The notes below the pieces were generated by a model. It searched no databases. It worked only from the letters and a program-made list of their open reading frames with translations, and was not told the origin of the DNA. Source: Mucor racemosus (taxonomy: Eukaryota > Mucoromycota > Mucoromycetes > Mucorales > Mucoraceae). From it: a DNA stretch of 64,000 nt. This document shows, piece after piece, positions 33,535 through 44,655 of the stretch (positions are counted from its first letter, which is position 1; every line of letters starts with the position of its first letter). The position numbers were made by a program, and so were the translations under genes. The stretch spans positions 1,922,001-1,986,000 of the forward strand of contig JAPEHQ010000006.1 of assembly GCA_027405735.1 (NCBI GenBank), read 5' to 3'.

Positions 33535-34790
33535 GTATACTATTTGTTATCATGTTATCATAGAAACATGCATTTTCTAGCAGAAAAACCGTCCGTCATA
33601 TCATAGATTCATTAAAAAACTGCAAAATCGAGCCCGTAGAGCAACGCCGTAATCGAGCATAGCAAGATTGAAAGGCTAAACCTTTTATACTATGGTATAT
33701 ATCTAAGTTTTAAATAAAAAAGCGGTTTTTTTTAAACTTTTCTTATATTTAACCACGTACGGTCTGAAAATTCCGATTTTGTAGCGGACATTTTTGGTGA
33801 CTCATTTTGTCCTTACCAACACTCATGATTTTGATCAAAAAACAGAAAAATCAAGTTTTGATACCAAAATCGACGTTTAAATATACTACATTATGAGAGA
33901 AAATTGTAGCTATAGATAATACACATTTCATAAAAGCTTAATATTAAATGTTACGTAATAAAAATTAGCATTTTTGGCCAAAAAACGGTTTTTTGATTAA
34001 GAGATTTTCATGTAATATTTTGCAATAAAAATGTTGGTTATTTTTTATTGAGCAAATAGAGCGCTAAATTCTGTATGTGTGTATACTTTTTGTTTTTATA
34101 ATTGGTAGTATAATTAACTCTAGATTTGCAAAACCAAAAAAAAAAAATTAAAAAATGTCAAAATTGATGATCTGAACAAAAATAATTTTCTAAATTAATA
34201 TTCCGCTTATAAGCTTTGTGAGTCTTAAAAATAAGAGATTTTATTATACTTGGGAACTTTTTCAAGAATTTACGATGCTGTATCCACTTGATTTAAGCTT
34301 ATTTGTAATGATTCACATTACATGATGTCTCAACAATAATTGCAGGAATTAGTTTCAGTTAGATAATCCATATAAATATGTAAATGTTGAATCAGATATT
34401 GAACTTTAGTGAAAATATCTGTTTCTTTCCTTTGTTAATAATTTTAAATCAAATAAACTATTATCACAACCCCAACCGATCTATTACTTAATACTACTTG
34501 TCCAATATTAATTACATTTAATACATAGTAAGTATAGATCAAAGTAATAGTCAACTACAGTTAGTAACACCAACAACGTCCACCTTTTGTACTTCTTTCT
34601 TAATAGGCTCAACCTATTACAAGATCATAGTACTCATTACATTATTACTGTAAACCTTTATACATGTTAGTACTTTGTGGTAGTTTATTTGATGATAATA
34701 TATGTAGTCTTACTTTATAATTATTGGGCTAGAGGTAATTTACATTAAGTTTTTTTTTTTACTCTTACCTCTCCAATATTATAAACATAA
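33535..34790 (+). repeat. R4 repeat copy C, interrupted by an LTR
   Basis: Direct match to copy B and reverse match to copy A, including the part that B lacks ('taagcttattactgtaaacc' as reconstructed around the LTR, then 'gtaatttacattaagttt'). The LTR at 34304-34641 splits it. Confidence 0.8.
34304..34641 (+). mobile_element. Solo LTR (family L4, divergent), 338 bp
   Basis: Begins TGTAATGA and ends TCATTACA, a perfect 8-bp inverted terminus. Flanked by TTATT (34299-34303 and 34642-34646). R4 copy A at about 2247-2262 shows the empty site. It shares 'gttagtaacaccaac' with 21236-21571. Confidence 0.85.
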
Positions 34791-34797
34791 ACATAAA

Positions 34798-35148
34798 TGA
34801 TTTATCAAAATATGTTTAAGTTAAAATAAAGTTAGAAATTTAATCAAGTAAAGAGATATCGTTTATTGGAATGAAATTAATAGGGTTTATATACTATTTG
34901 ATTTGGGGAATTAACGATGTGATAAGGTAGTTTAGATATTATTTAATAGTAATGTGTTATGTTGGTATATCATGTTAGAATATCGCACTGGCGTATCATG
35001 CTTTACACCATGCTTCTATACCATGCTTCTATACCATGCTTTTAGGAGCATTGTATAGTTAATATTTAATTGAGGAACTTTCGGTTCCGGATCTGTTATT
35101 GTTTACTTTTTTGGATTTGACATGATCCGGTTTAAGAATGATACATCA
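34798..35148 (+). mobile_element. Solo LTR (family L3), 351 bp
   Basis: Begins TGATTTATC, ends ATACATCA, flanked by ATAAA (34793-34797 and 35149-35153). It aligns with 20010-20319 over 'cgtttatt.gaatga' and 'gggtttatat'. It contains a small tandem array of about 13-bp 'ccatgcttctata' units at about 35008-35041, absent from the other copy. Confidence 0.75.
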
Positions 35149-35153
35149 ATAAA

Positions 35154-35547
35154 CTTGGCCATCACTGAAACCTATTATCACCTTTTACCCTCTTTGTCCC
35201 AAGCCAATTTGTTCAATGCTTTACCAGAACAAACTTAGGTACTTACAAATCGTTCCGCGGTATTTGCATTCGAATTCGATAAATTAAATTAGCTGGTTCC
35301 ATTTACAGTAGTATCAAACGTCATCAACAGCGCGCCTTATGATTTATGATAAATGTCAATCTAAACTTAGAAATATCCCACTGTCATTGTTATACAGTAA
35401 GGTATGAAAAGCTTGATTTTTACTAATACAGCAATTAAATAAAAAAAACAAGATGATACTAATAGCATATGGTGAGTATTTAAGATCTAAGTGAGTTTGA
35501 TGAAGTATGCTTTTAAACCCTTTTAAAAATCCTAAAGCAAACACAAC
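35154..35547. other. Spacer in repeat island 2
   Basis: No gene recognised. Confidence 0.35.
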
Positions 35548-35552
35548 ATCTT

Positions 35553-35733
35553 TGTTATATCAGAATATATATGTGGCATTACCGATGTCTATTTTCATAG
35601 TCTCAGTCCTGGGTGTACCCATATCATCATTGTATTACCCGAGGTTGCCGTCTATTACATATATCCTCACATTGTATATTGAATAAACTCCACCTTTTAC
35701 TCTTGTTCAATTCTTATTGTTATTGATAAAACA
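35553..35733 (+). mobile_element. Solo LTR (family L1), 181 bp
   Basis: Begins TGTTATATCAG, ends TGATAAAACA, flanked by ATCTT (35548-35552 and 35734-35738). It is the same length as 40898-41078 and shares its ends and the core 'accttttactcttgt'. 'gaataaact' may be the poly(A) signal. Confidence 0.85.
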
Positions 35734-35738
35734 ATCTT

Positions 35739-36282
35739 GCTCCTGTAATTTCTATCCATCAAAATGTCGCGATTTTTACCATACAATGAATGCACCTTTC
35801 ATCAATCTTGACCTCGTTTTACATTGAGTATCAGTTTTTTACCAGTTGTATTTTCTCTGATTCATTAATATGCGGTTATATTGAACGATAGTATATTAAA
35901 TTATAATTTACTAGCATACTGTTGGTAGTTTTTTGTTATTACTTTGAAAACTTGATCCTGTTATTATTATTATTACCGTTGATTATAATTGTCAAACTGA
36001 TTGATTCATACAGTATATCATATTACTATTTCGCATTGGTAGATATTATATAATTGATATCTGCATTTAACACTGGTGGATTGGAAAGTTGGTGTCTGCC
36101 TTTAGTTTGATGAATAATGCATACTTTGGTTTTCCAGTATAATTCTAGGGGTTTCTATACCTAAAAACTGAATTTTCCAATGCAGCTGCATCTGTTGAAT
36201 ATCACTTCTTGAGTTTCTGTGCGTTGTAGCTCATGTTATTATACTAACTCCCATTTTGGAAAATATTGCTTTACTGTCGTAT
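35739..36282. other. Spacer before the palindrome
   Basis: AT-rich, no gene or shared repeat seen. Confidence 0.35.
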
Positions 36283-38115
36283 ATTTTCAGGATTGATAAA
36301 TAGTACTTAAAAGAGAATACAATTATAAAAGAATGAGTAATTAATCAGTTCTTCAACTGTATAATAATAAAAACAAAATATCGTTTATTTAGATATAAAA
36401 GTATAGCTTTTTATATTGATGTGACATTGAGAACCTGAGGTGTAATTTAAGGCACTACTGTATTGAACCATTAGATCTATTTGATAGTAATCTATGGATT
36501 GAAATGGACGAATCATGCTTTAATCGTGCTTGCAGAGCTTGTAAATTGCCTTGTTTCAATGCTGCACTAAATGTGCTTGGATGTTGATTTGATAGCTACT
36601 TGATTAATTAACCGCTGGGATGAATTAATATGGTATCATAATTGAGGTCCAAGCGTTCTTGGCAGTTATTGGATTAAACTTAGTACTCTAGGAGTTTCTT
36701 ATATCCAATATCAAGGCTTTGCATTTCAATACATGCCGTAGTCAGTAGATTGTTGTAAGATGTATTGATACTTTAGAAGGTGATAACATATGGTACTTGG
36801 TGGCATACAACATAGTACAACATAGTATATGATTCATATTTTTGCCAATGGTCACTCTTCAAAAAAAAACCGAACAATCTCCGGAAGCGGCCATCTAATA
36901 ATATTTCCAAGCTTTAAATTTCTAGAAAAAATTGCCGGACAGCCCGGACACGGTTGTTCAAATATTCCAAGCAGCTATAAGATGCAGGTATCGAAATTTC
37001 ATACAAAAATTAAGGTTCGACTGTATTACTATTCATTATTCAAAGGCTTGTTTTAAGTAAAACATAAATACAACCTACAACATTATTAGCCTAATAACGG
37101 ATCTAACTTGAAAAGTATAAAATGATATAACCGGATTCAAAAAAGTCCATAAAATCACAAATTTAAAGGATTTATATATAAAAGCCATTACGACCGACCT
37201 GTGCTGCAAAAGATGATTTTGTAGTGCCAAGGTGAGCTGCACACTATAGCCTGATGAGTTGTTGCGCCCACTTAATAATGGCTGAAAGGATAACAAGATG
37301 CACATGGGCACAACAAAAGAAACTGCACACGAGCATAATAACAAAAAGCCTGTATGTGTAGAATTATAGATTCTGTCCGTGTACATGACATTAATCCCAT
37401 ATGTGCATAATAAATAGTAGAATTGCCCATAAGCATATCATTATTCCCATTTGTTCATAATCATAAAATCTGCCCATGAGCATAATAATGAGTTGATTGT
37501 ATGGGTACAAATTGGTTTGTACATGAGCATCGTGCCGTTCTCAAAATTACATTGCATTTTTCACTGGAATGGGTTTTTAATTACATTTGCTTTTATTAAT
37601 ATAGATTATAGATAATACAATTCAGCACGTTTTTGATGTAGAGCAATACATACAACTGCTAATATATTTACGATTATCATCATTTGTAAATATGTTTATA
37701 GCTATAATGTCTGCAGCAACAATGGTTTTTGCTCGAGCATAAACTTAAATAACACTTGATGCTTAAATTTATATGCAAGCCAAATCTAAGATTATAGATG
37801 TTACGATGATGTTACTTTATCACGCATAAAATTTAAACAAATTAACCTTCTTTAAACTTCCTATTTTAATTTACGATTGTCAGCTATAAAATGATGTGTT
37901 TTTAAGTATAACGACAATCATAACTATGGTTATTAGGCAAGACATTAGATTATTCTTTTTTTTGTTTCTATATCATTTAAACTTTTATCACTTTTCTGGA
38001 ACATTTCGTGGGTTTGTAGCCAGTTCTAGATTTTCATTGAGTATACTGTATATACTGTATATAAATATCATTGCCTTCGATTTGATCTGGTAATCAAAAA
38101 ATACGTCCAGCAATA
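36283..38115 (+). repeat. Left arm of a giant inverted repeat (R1 copy)
   Basis: Starts at the R1 landmark 'gtcgtatattttcagg' and ends at 'tacgtccagcaatacgtacag'. Its reverse complement occupies about 39270-41297. From about 36640 inward the two arms differ at only a handful of bases. The translated frames at 36829-37056, 37075-37386 and 37896-38093 are identical in the opposite arm. Further outward the arms diverge to several differences per 100 bases. No gene is carried. Confidence 0.88.
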
Positions 38116-38117
38116 CG

Positions 38118-38607
38118 TACAGTAGTAGTGTTTATTCTCATCACCTTATTTTCTGCATCAGATACTAAAGTTACATTGCCGAACATCTTCCTCAAGGCAT
38201 CACAAAAGAGTATATAACTACAGGTGATAGAGTCTTCTGTAGTCGTTCCAACTGCTGCGATATATGGTTGGATCCATTTAAAAGCAATGTCCTTCATGTA
38301 TGTATGATGCAGCGTAAAATACTTTGGCTACATTATCTGGAAATCGAGAGGGTTGAAGGCGGAATACCATATCTAATTGGGTTATAAAATTTTCCAAGCT
38401 GTTTGAACCTTCGACGTTTACACCAGTGAACGGGGTGGGATCGTTGACCTTGGGTTCTCGGATAGGAGTATTACCAGTTGGATAATTGAGCGTTAGTTGT
38501 TGCAATAATTGCTGAAGACTAGTAACATCACTATGAGATAGATTTTCGGTGCTACCATTTGTAATTTTGTCGGCAAGAGATTTTACTCTTTCTTGTGGTG
38601 TTGACAT
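38118..38607 (-). pseudogene. Truncated, frameshifted Gag of an LTR retrotransposon
   Basis: From ATG at 38607 the frame gives a Gag-like N-terminus: Ser/Thr/Gln-rich start, then a KVNDPTPFTG-type segment and ITQLDMVFRLQPSRFPDN, characteristic of Ty3-type capsid regions. The frame ends at about 38278, but the neighbouring frame resumes the same domain (FKWIQPYI, LRKMFGNV). The cause is visible: a 4-bp unit CATA is repeated at the break. The domain then ends abruptly at the palindrome arm. Nucleocapsid, protease, reverse transcriptase, integrase and 3' LTR are absent. Inactive. Confidence 0.85.
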
Positions 38608-38830
38608 TTTTAGAAAATTAAGTTTCTTGATTTGGGAATGATTATTGATTGCGCAGACGGAAGTTTTGTAATCAATAAATTTACAAGAAATCGGAAATAT
38701 GCTAATAAATGTCGGAAATTTTTAAATTTGATGAATAATTTCAATCAAATTGTAGGTCTTGAGATGTATAAGCTTAGGGACAATAAGATTATACGCAGAA
38801 ACAATTAGGAACACAGGAGTAAATTTATAC

Positions 38831-39167
38831 TGTGATAGATCAATTGGTTGTCAAACTGGATATATAATATAGGGGATTATATGTCTGACCTTGATTCTAT
38901 GATTGGATATGAGAGGTTGGTGTTACTAATTGTAATTGCTATTACTAGTATACAATTTTTACCTATGATTGGTTATATGAGGTCATATAATAATTGGTTA
39001 TAAGTAACAATGATAAATAAGTAATAACATATATTTATTTGGATTGTGGTTATAAATATAATAAGAGGAAAGGAAAGAACAGATAAATTCACTAATGTGC
39101 AATTGATCCGTTCTTGGTTGTTATTTATATGTGCAATTTGCTTATGTAATGTAACTGGATTATTACA
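38831..39167 (-). mobile_element. 5' LTR (family L4) of the truncated Gag element, 337 bp
   Basis: Read on the minus strand it begins TGTAATAATCC and ends CTATCACA, matching the solo LTR 21236-21571 along its length. About 220 bp of leader separate it from the Gag start codon. On its outer side lies AATGA (39168-39172 on the complement), matching the target within L3; the other duplicate is lost with the 3' part. No clear tRNA primer site could be assigned. Confidence 0.85.
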
Positions 39168-39214
39168 TCATTCTAATAAGCGATACTTTTTACGTTGATT
39201 TTAATTTACAAAGT
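39168..39214 (-). mobile_element. Fragment of an L3 LTR interrupted by the L4 element
   Basis: On the minus strand it reads TGATTTATCGAGACTTTG and onward to 'ttagaatga', the first about 47 bases of L3 (compare 20010). The L4 LTR starts inside it, so L4 jumped into a pre-existing L3. Confidence 0.75.
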
Positions 39215-39234
39215 CTCGATAAATCATTTTCATT

Positions 39235-41297
39235 TAACCGCATTCTAAGATCAAATATCATTATTTACTACTGTATTGTTGGACGTATTTTTTGATTACC
39301 AGATCAAATCGAAGGCAATGATATTTATATACAGTATATACAGTATACTCAATGAAAATCTAGAACTGGCTACAAACCCACGAAATGTTCCAGAAAAGTG
39401 ATAAAAGTTTAAATGATATAGAAACAAAAAAAAGAATAATCTAATGTCTTGCCTAATAACCATAGTTATGATTGTCGTTATACTTAAAAACACATCATTT
39501 TATAGCTGACAATCGTAAATTAAAATAGGAAGTTTAAAGAAGGTTAATTTGTTTAAATTTTATGCGTGATAAAGTAACATCATCGTAACATCTATAATCT
39601 TAGATTTGGCTTGCATATAAATTTAAGCATCAAGTGTTATTTAAGTTTATGCTCGAGCAAAAACCATTGTTGCTGCAGACATTATAGCTATAAACATATT
39701 TACAAATGATGATAATCGTAAATATATTAGCAGTTGTATGTATTGCTCTACATCAAAAACGTGCTGAATTGTATTATCTATAATCTATATTAATAAAAGC
39801 AAATGTAATTAAAAACCCATTCCAGTGAAAAATGCAATGTAATTTTGAGAACGGCACGATGCTCATGTACAAACCAATTTGTACCCATACAATCAACTCA
39901 TTATTATGCTCATGGGCAGATTTTATGATTATGAACAAATGGGAATAATGATATGCTTATGGGCAATTCTACTATTTATTATGCACATATGGGATTAATG
40001 TCATGTACACGGACAGAATCTATAATTCTACACATACAGGCTTTTTGTTATTATGCTCGTGTGCAGTTTCTTTTGTTGTGCCCATGTGCATCTTGTTATC
40101 CTTTCAGCCATTATTAAGTGGGCGCAACAACTCATCAGGCTATAGTGTGCAGCTCACCTTGGCACTACAAAATCATCTTTTGCAGCACAGGTCGGTCGTA
40201 ATGGCTTTTATATATAAATCCTTTAAATTTGTGATTTTATGGACTTTTTTGAATCCGGTTATATCATTTTATACTTTTCAAGTTAGATCCGTTATTAGGC
40301 TAATAATGTTGTAGGTTGTATTTATGTTTTACTTAAAACAAGCCTTTGAATAATGAATAGTAATACAGTCGAACCTTAATTTTTGTATGAAATTTCGATA
40401 CCTGCATCTTATAGCTGCTTGGAATATTTGAACAACCGTGTCCGGGCTGTCCGGCAATTTTTTCTAGAAATTTAAAGCTTGGAAATATTATTAGATGGCC
40501 GCTTCCGGAGATTGTTCGGTTTTTTTTTGAAGAGTGACCATTGGCAAAAATATGAATCATATACTATGTTGTACTATGTTGTATGCCACCAAGTACCATA
40601 TGTTATCACCTTCTAAAGTATCAATACATCTTACAACAATCTACTGACTACGGCATGTATTGAAATGCAAAGCCTTGATATTGGATATAAGAAACTCCTA
40701 GAGTACTAAGTTTAATCCAATAATTGCCAAGAACGCTTGGACCTCAATTATGATACCATATTAATTCATTCCAGCGGTTAATTAGTCAAGTAGCTATCAA
40801 ATCAACATCCAAGCACATTTAGCGCAGCATTGAAACAAGGCATTTCACAAGCTCTGCAAGCACGATTAAAGCATGATTGATCCATTTATATCCATAGTGT
40901 TTTACCAAAACTAATAAGAATTAGACAAGAGTAAAAGGTGTAGTTTTATTCAATGTAGAGAATGAGATTATATATAGAAGAAATTATCAAGTGATACAAT
41001 AGCTATTAACTGGTGTAACAATAACAATATCCTGATAATACAACTACTGTAGCGCTATATTTAGATTCTGATATAACACATAGATTACCATCAAACAGAT
41101 CTGATGGTTTAATAATGACTTAAATTACATCTCAGGATCTCAATGTCAAATCAATAGAAAAGGCCATACTTTTATATCTAAATAAACGATGTCTTTTTTT
41201 TTTGTTATACAGTCGAAGAACCGATCCATCGCTCATTTTCTTTTAATTGTATTCTGTTTTAAGTATTATTTATCAAACCTGAAAATATACACCATTG
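39235..41297 (-). repeat. Right arm of the giant inverted repeat (R1 copy)
   Basis: Reverse complement of the left arm, interrupted by the solo LTR at 40898-41078. It starts inside R1 sequence that also exists at 22310-22375 and so extends about 35 bp further toward the centre than the left arm. It ends outward at 'cctgaaaatatac'. The inner part is nearly identical to the left arm; the part beyond about 40740 is clearly more divergent. Confidence 0.88.
40898..41078 (-). mobile_element. Solo LTR (family L1), 181 bp, inside the right arm
   Basis: On the plus strand it begins TGTTTTACC and ends GATATAACA, flanked by CATAG (40893-40897 and 41079-41083). The left arm (about 36490) has the uninterrupted site, so this insertion came after, or was not copied by, the duplication. 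Confidence 0.88.
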
Positions 41298-41325
41298 AAT
41301 ACTGGTCTAAATTCGGGATGCTATC

Positions 41326-41563
41326 GAGCCCAGCTTATATTAGTAAATTTGGCTGGCAAAACCCGGCTCGATACCAATGGTAGGCACGTGTAGCGTGTAG
41401 GGGTTTTCAACAGAATTACAAAGTCTCGATCTCTCCAATATGCTATGATGACGGGGAAATGGAAACACGCACTTTGTATGCTGTTTCTGTATAGGATGTT
41501 CCAAAGTAGCATTGGTGTCGAGCCGGATTTCTCCAGCCAAATTTACTAACATAAGCTGGGCTC
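41326..41563. mobile_element. Foldback MITE-like element with about 54-bp inverted ends
   Basis: The left end GAGCCCAGCTTAT...AGTAAATTTGGCTGG (shown in part) is repeated in reverse at the right end, including the GGCTCGA.ACCAATG block, with few mismatches over about 54 bp. The centre (about 130 bp) is non-coding. Weak symmetry continues outward (ggatg / catcc), so true ends may lie a few bases further out. No clear target duplication was found, and family assignment is open. Confidence 0.75.
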
Positions 41564-41689
41564 AACAACATCCTTATTTCAAATATTCTTCGAAATTTTT
41601 GATAAAGCCAAATAATAATTTGAAATTGAATTTTGAAGCTTCATCTAGTGCGTAATGAACCAACGAATAACATATCTTGATGTCATCAA

Positions 41690-41860
41690 CTAACGACTGT
41701 TTTTGAAGGAGTATAGCACAGTTTTTGAAATGAAACCTGTCTTCCTCTGCTTCAAAAAAATAAATTTACTTGAAAAATGCTTGTAATGAATGAATATTGT
41801 TCTAAATGGACTGAAAGCCTCAACATATATACTACAGCTGCAACAGTATGTATAATTAAT
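41690..41860 (+). repeat. R3 repeat copy 2
   Basis: Direct match to 17050-17240 (see landmarks there). Non-coding. Confidence 0.6.
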
Positions 41861-42695
41861 TTATTTAGCATCCATTAATTTGGTGAGTAAATCGTAAGGG
41901 TAAAATGCGCACTTTTTCCGAGTGAGGTTTGCGGCTCAGTAAACCATTTCAAATTAGTAGTGCTAAATTAGCCAAAACAGCATATTTATATTTGAATGCT
42001 TTCTCGATTTTTTAGGGGATTTCAATGGATGTACCTCATAACTGAACCTGTATACAATAGCTACAGACGTATGATATGAATACTATATATCATCTTCATT
42101 GCAGAAGCAATTTCTGTCATAAATCCATGGTTACTCCAATTTTCAATGTGTTTTTTCCTGAAAATAAGTTGTAGATCATATTTTCTGTAATAAAAAAATC
42201 TATGTAGTAACTTCTCGGACACGAGATTGCGATACCGTTTCTCATCAATCACTTAAAGGTTATTAAAGCTAGTCATTAATAGAAATATATAGATATTCAA
42301 ATCTTTCCACTGCAAGGTAGCAAATAATGAATTGTAACATCTATAGGTGCTGTTGAAAATGATAAATATAGTCGATATACACTGTATCGCAAGGCTGTGT
42401 CAAAATCGAAAGGTTGTTTACTGCGTAATTCTAAGCTGGTGTTAGAAATAATATTAAATTCTGAAGAACACTTGATATTGCTGCAAAATAATAGCATCAC
42501 TTTCTTTTATATGTGATATCTAGTCTATTTAATATTAAAAAAGCTGCTTAGTTTGCTTGTAGCAAAAAAAGGAAAAATGCGAGAAAGCGCCAACCCGATC
42601 ATCTTTCAAATTCAGAGGAAAATCCAGTCCATAAACGTAAAAAGAACTTTCAATAACTTTGGAGCTTTCAGGCCCTCTTTAATTAAGCCATAACT
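41861..42695. other. Spacer and promoter side of the SWD1 gene
   Basis: No gene. The last few hundred bases must hold the SWD1 promoter; no diagnostic motif recognised. Confidence 0.4.
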
Positions 42696-44507
42696 ATGAA
42701 TTTAGAATTGCTAGGTAAAGAACAATATCAGTAACATAATTTGAAAAAATACTAAGATAATTCAGATCCTTGGGAACAGGAATATCCACAATTAATTGAA
42801 GATACTTTGGAAGATGGATTTGTCCTAAACTGCAAGTTTAATAAACGCGGCACATTACTAGCAGCTGGCTGTTTAGACGGACGCTGTGTAGTTTATGATT
42901 TTGATACAAAAGGTGTAACTCGCAGTTTGCTTGGACATGTAAAACCAGTTGCCAGCATTAGGTTTGTCAATTAATTCGTGTAATTAATAGTTATTTACTC
43001 ATCCTGTAATATTTTCAAATTCTGTAGTTGGTCTCATAATGGAAGAAGCTTATTATCTGCTTCAAAAGATTGGACTTGTATATATTGGGATCTCGTTTCA
43101 GGGACAAAGAAATTAAAAATTAGATTCGATACGCCTCTGATGATGGCACACATGCATCCAAGGAACAAGTAAAATAGTTTTTCTGAAATTAACAAATGAA
43201 TCTACACTAATTTTCGCTTATAGTAATCGATTTATTGCAGCACTGTTTCAAGAGAGTCCTGTCATTGTCGATATTGTGGGTGAAGAAACCATCAGAACAG
43301 AATTACCGACGGAACCAGACGATAAAGACGATACAGTGAAAGTGTATGATGATTAAATCAGCGTTGATCGATTTTATAAATTAATTTTTTATACTAGATC
43401 ATCTTATGTTACAGCATTAGCATGGAATAAAGCAGGAAATCGAATATATACTGGTAGTTCTAAAGGTCATTTGAATATTATCGATGTAGAAACAAATAAA
43501 GTGAGCAGCAATTTAAAATCATTTAATGCCATTTTTCTGATTTTCTGGATTTGACAGATCATATACAACACAAGAGTTACAAGCACAACAATAAAAGGAA
43601 TACAATGGAGTAGGAATGGGCGGTAATAGACATAATATATAATACCTTTGCATGAATACACAACTGAGAATTTGATTTTCCATTAGTGATATGCTGATCA
43701 ATGCAAATGACCGACAAATTCGATATTTCCGATTAGAAGAAGCAACAGGCATCCCAATATTACATAATAAATTCCAAGATTTAGTGAATCGCATTCAATG
43801 GAGTCAAAGTTGTTTTAGCAGTGATGGAGAATTTGTTATTGGAGGCTCAGGGCACAAGGCAGAACATAATATTTATATATGGGACAAAAATATGGGCAAT
43901 TTGGTAAAGATTCTGGAAGGCCCAAAAGAACCGTTAGACGATCTTGCAGTAAGTTTTAAATAGCCTTGCTTTTTAAAGAATGAGTTATTCATTCTATCTC
44001 TTTAGTGGCATCCCGTTAGGCCTATTATAGCCTCGGTGAGCAGTTTTGGCAATATTTATATATGGACAGCCAAACATGAAGAAAATTGGAGTGCCTTTGC
44101 ACCAGATTTCATTGAATTAGAAGAGAATGTAGAATATGAGGAGAAAGAAGACGAGTTTGATGTGGTAAAAGTTTATTATGAATGTGAAAATACAAATTGC
44201 TCATTTCTATTATTAGGTTCCTGATGATGAAAAGACAAAGCAAAAGCAAGTGGAAGAAGATATCGCAATTGATGTGACCACATGTGATAGTATACAAGCA
44301 TTTATTGATTCTGATGATGAAGAAGATGGCGATGAAGTGTTTTATTTGTCATCGCTACCATTTGTAGATGATTATATTCAAATTAACAACACACAACCTG
44401 TACAAAATGAAGAAAAAGTACCTAAAAAGAAGGCATTAAAGAAGAAAAAGAAGGCTTCCTCCGAAAGTGCGGATGAAAGACCCAAGAAATCTTTAAAAAG
44501 GCAATAA
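42696..44507 (+). CDS. SWD1: COMPASS/Set1 complex WD40 subunit SWD1 (RBBP5)
   Basis: Nine exons: 42696-42714, 42757-42961, 43028-43168, 43224-43343, 43398-43500, 43558-43622, 43687-43948, 44006-44164 and 44217-44507, total 454 residues. It starts MNLELLD, as does human RBBP5 (MNLELLE). WD-type blades follow: [79 protein letters not shown]. An acidic segment ([16 protein letters not shown]) and a Lys-rich tail end the protein. With Set1, Bre2 and Swd3 it forms the H3K4 methyltransferase core. The 3' end of exon 4 needs the second of two overlapping GT donors (43344) to stay in frame. Confidence 0.93.
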
Positions 44508-44655
44508 AATCATATTCTTGAATAGACCAAAGTTTTCGATTTAGTATTCTATATCTCTTTTTTATTATCATTAACACTGATATTAAATGTTCCAATCATT
44601 ATAAAGAGAATTAGATGGTTAAAATATTATAGTATATATAAAGTGAAATCTTTGA
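44508..44655. terminator. Shared 3' region, SWD1 / CHS5
   Basis: 148 bp between converging stop codons. It must contain both poly(A) sites. Confidence 0.4.

Noticed and set aside
2140..34790. R4 repeats as CRISPR-like or rDNA repeats
   Set aside because: No regular spacing, no rRNA sequence, and the host is eukaryotic.
37075..37386. 103-residue frame identical at 40003-40314
   Set aside because: Identical only because the palindrome arms are. It overlaps the R1b non-coding blocks in antisense and lacks any family pattern.
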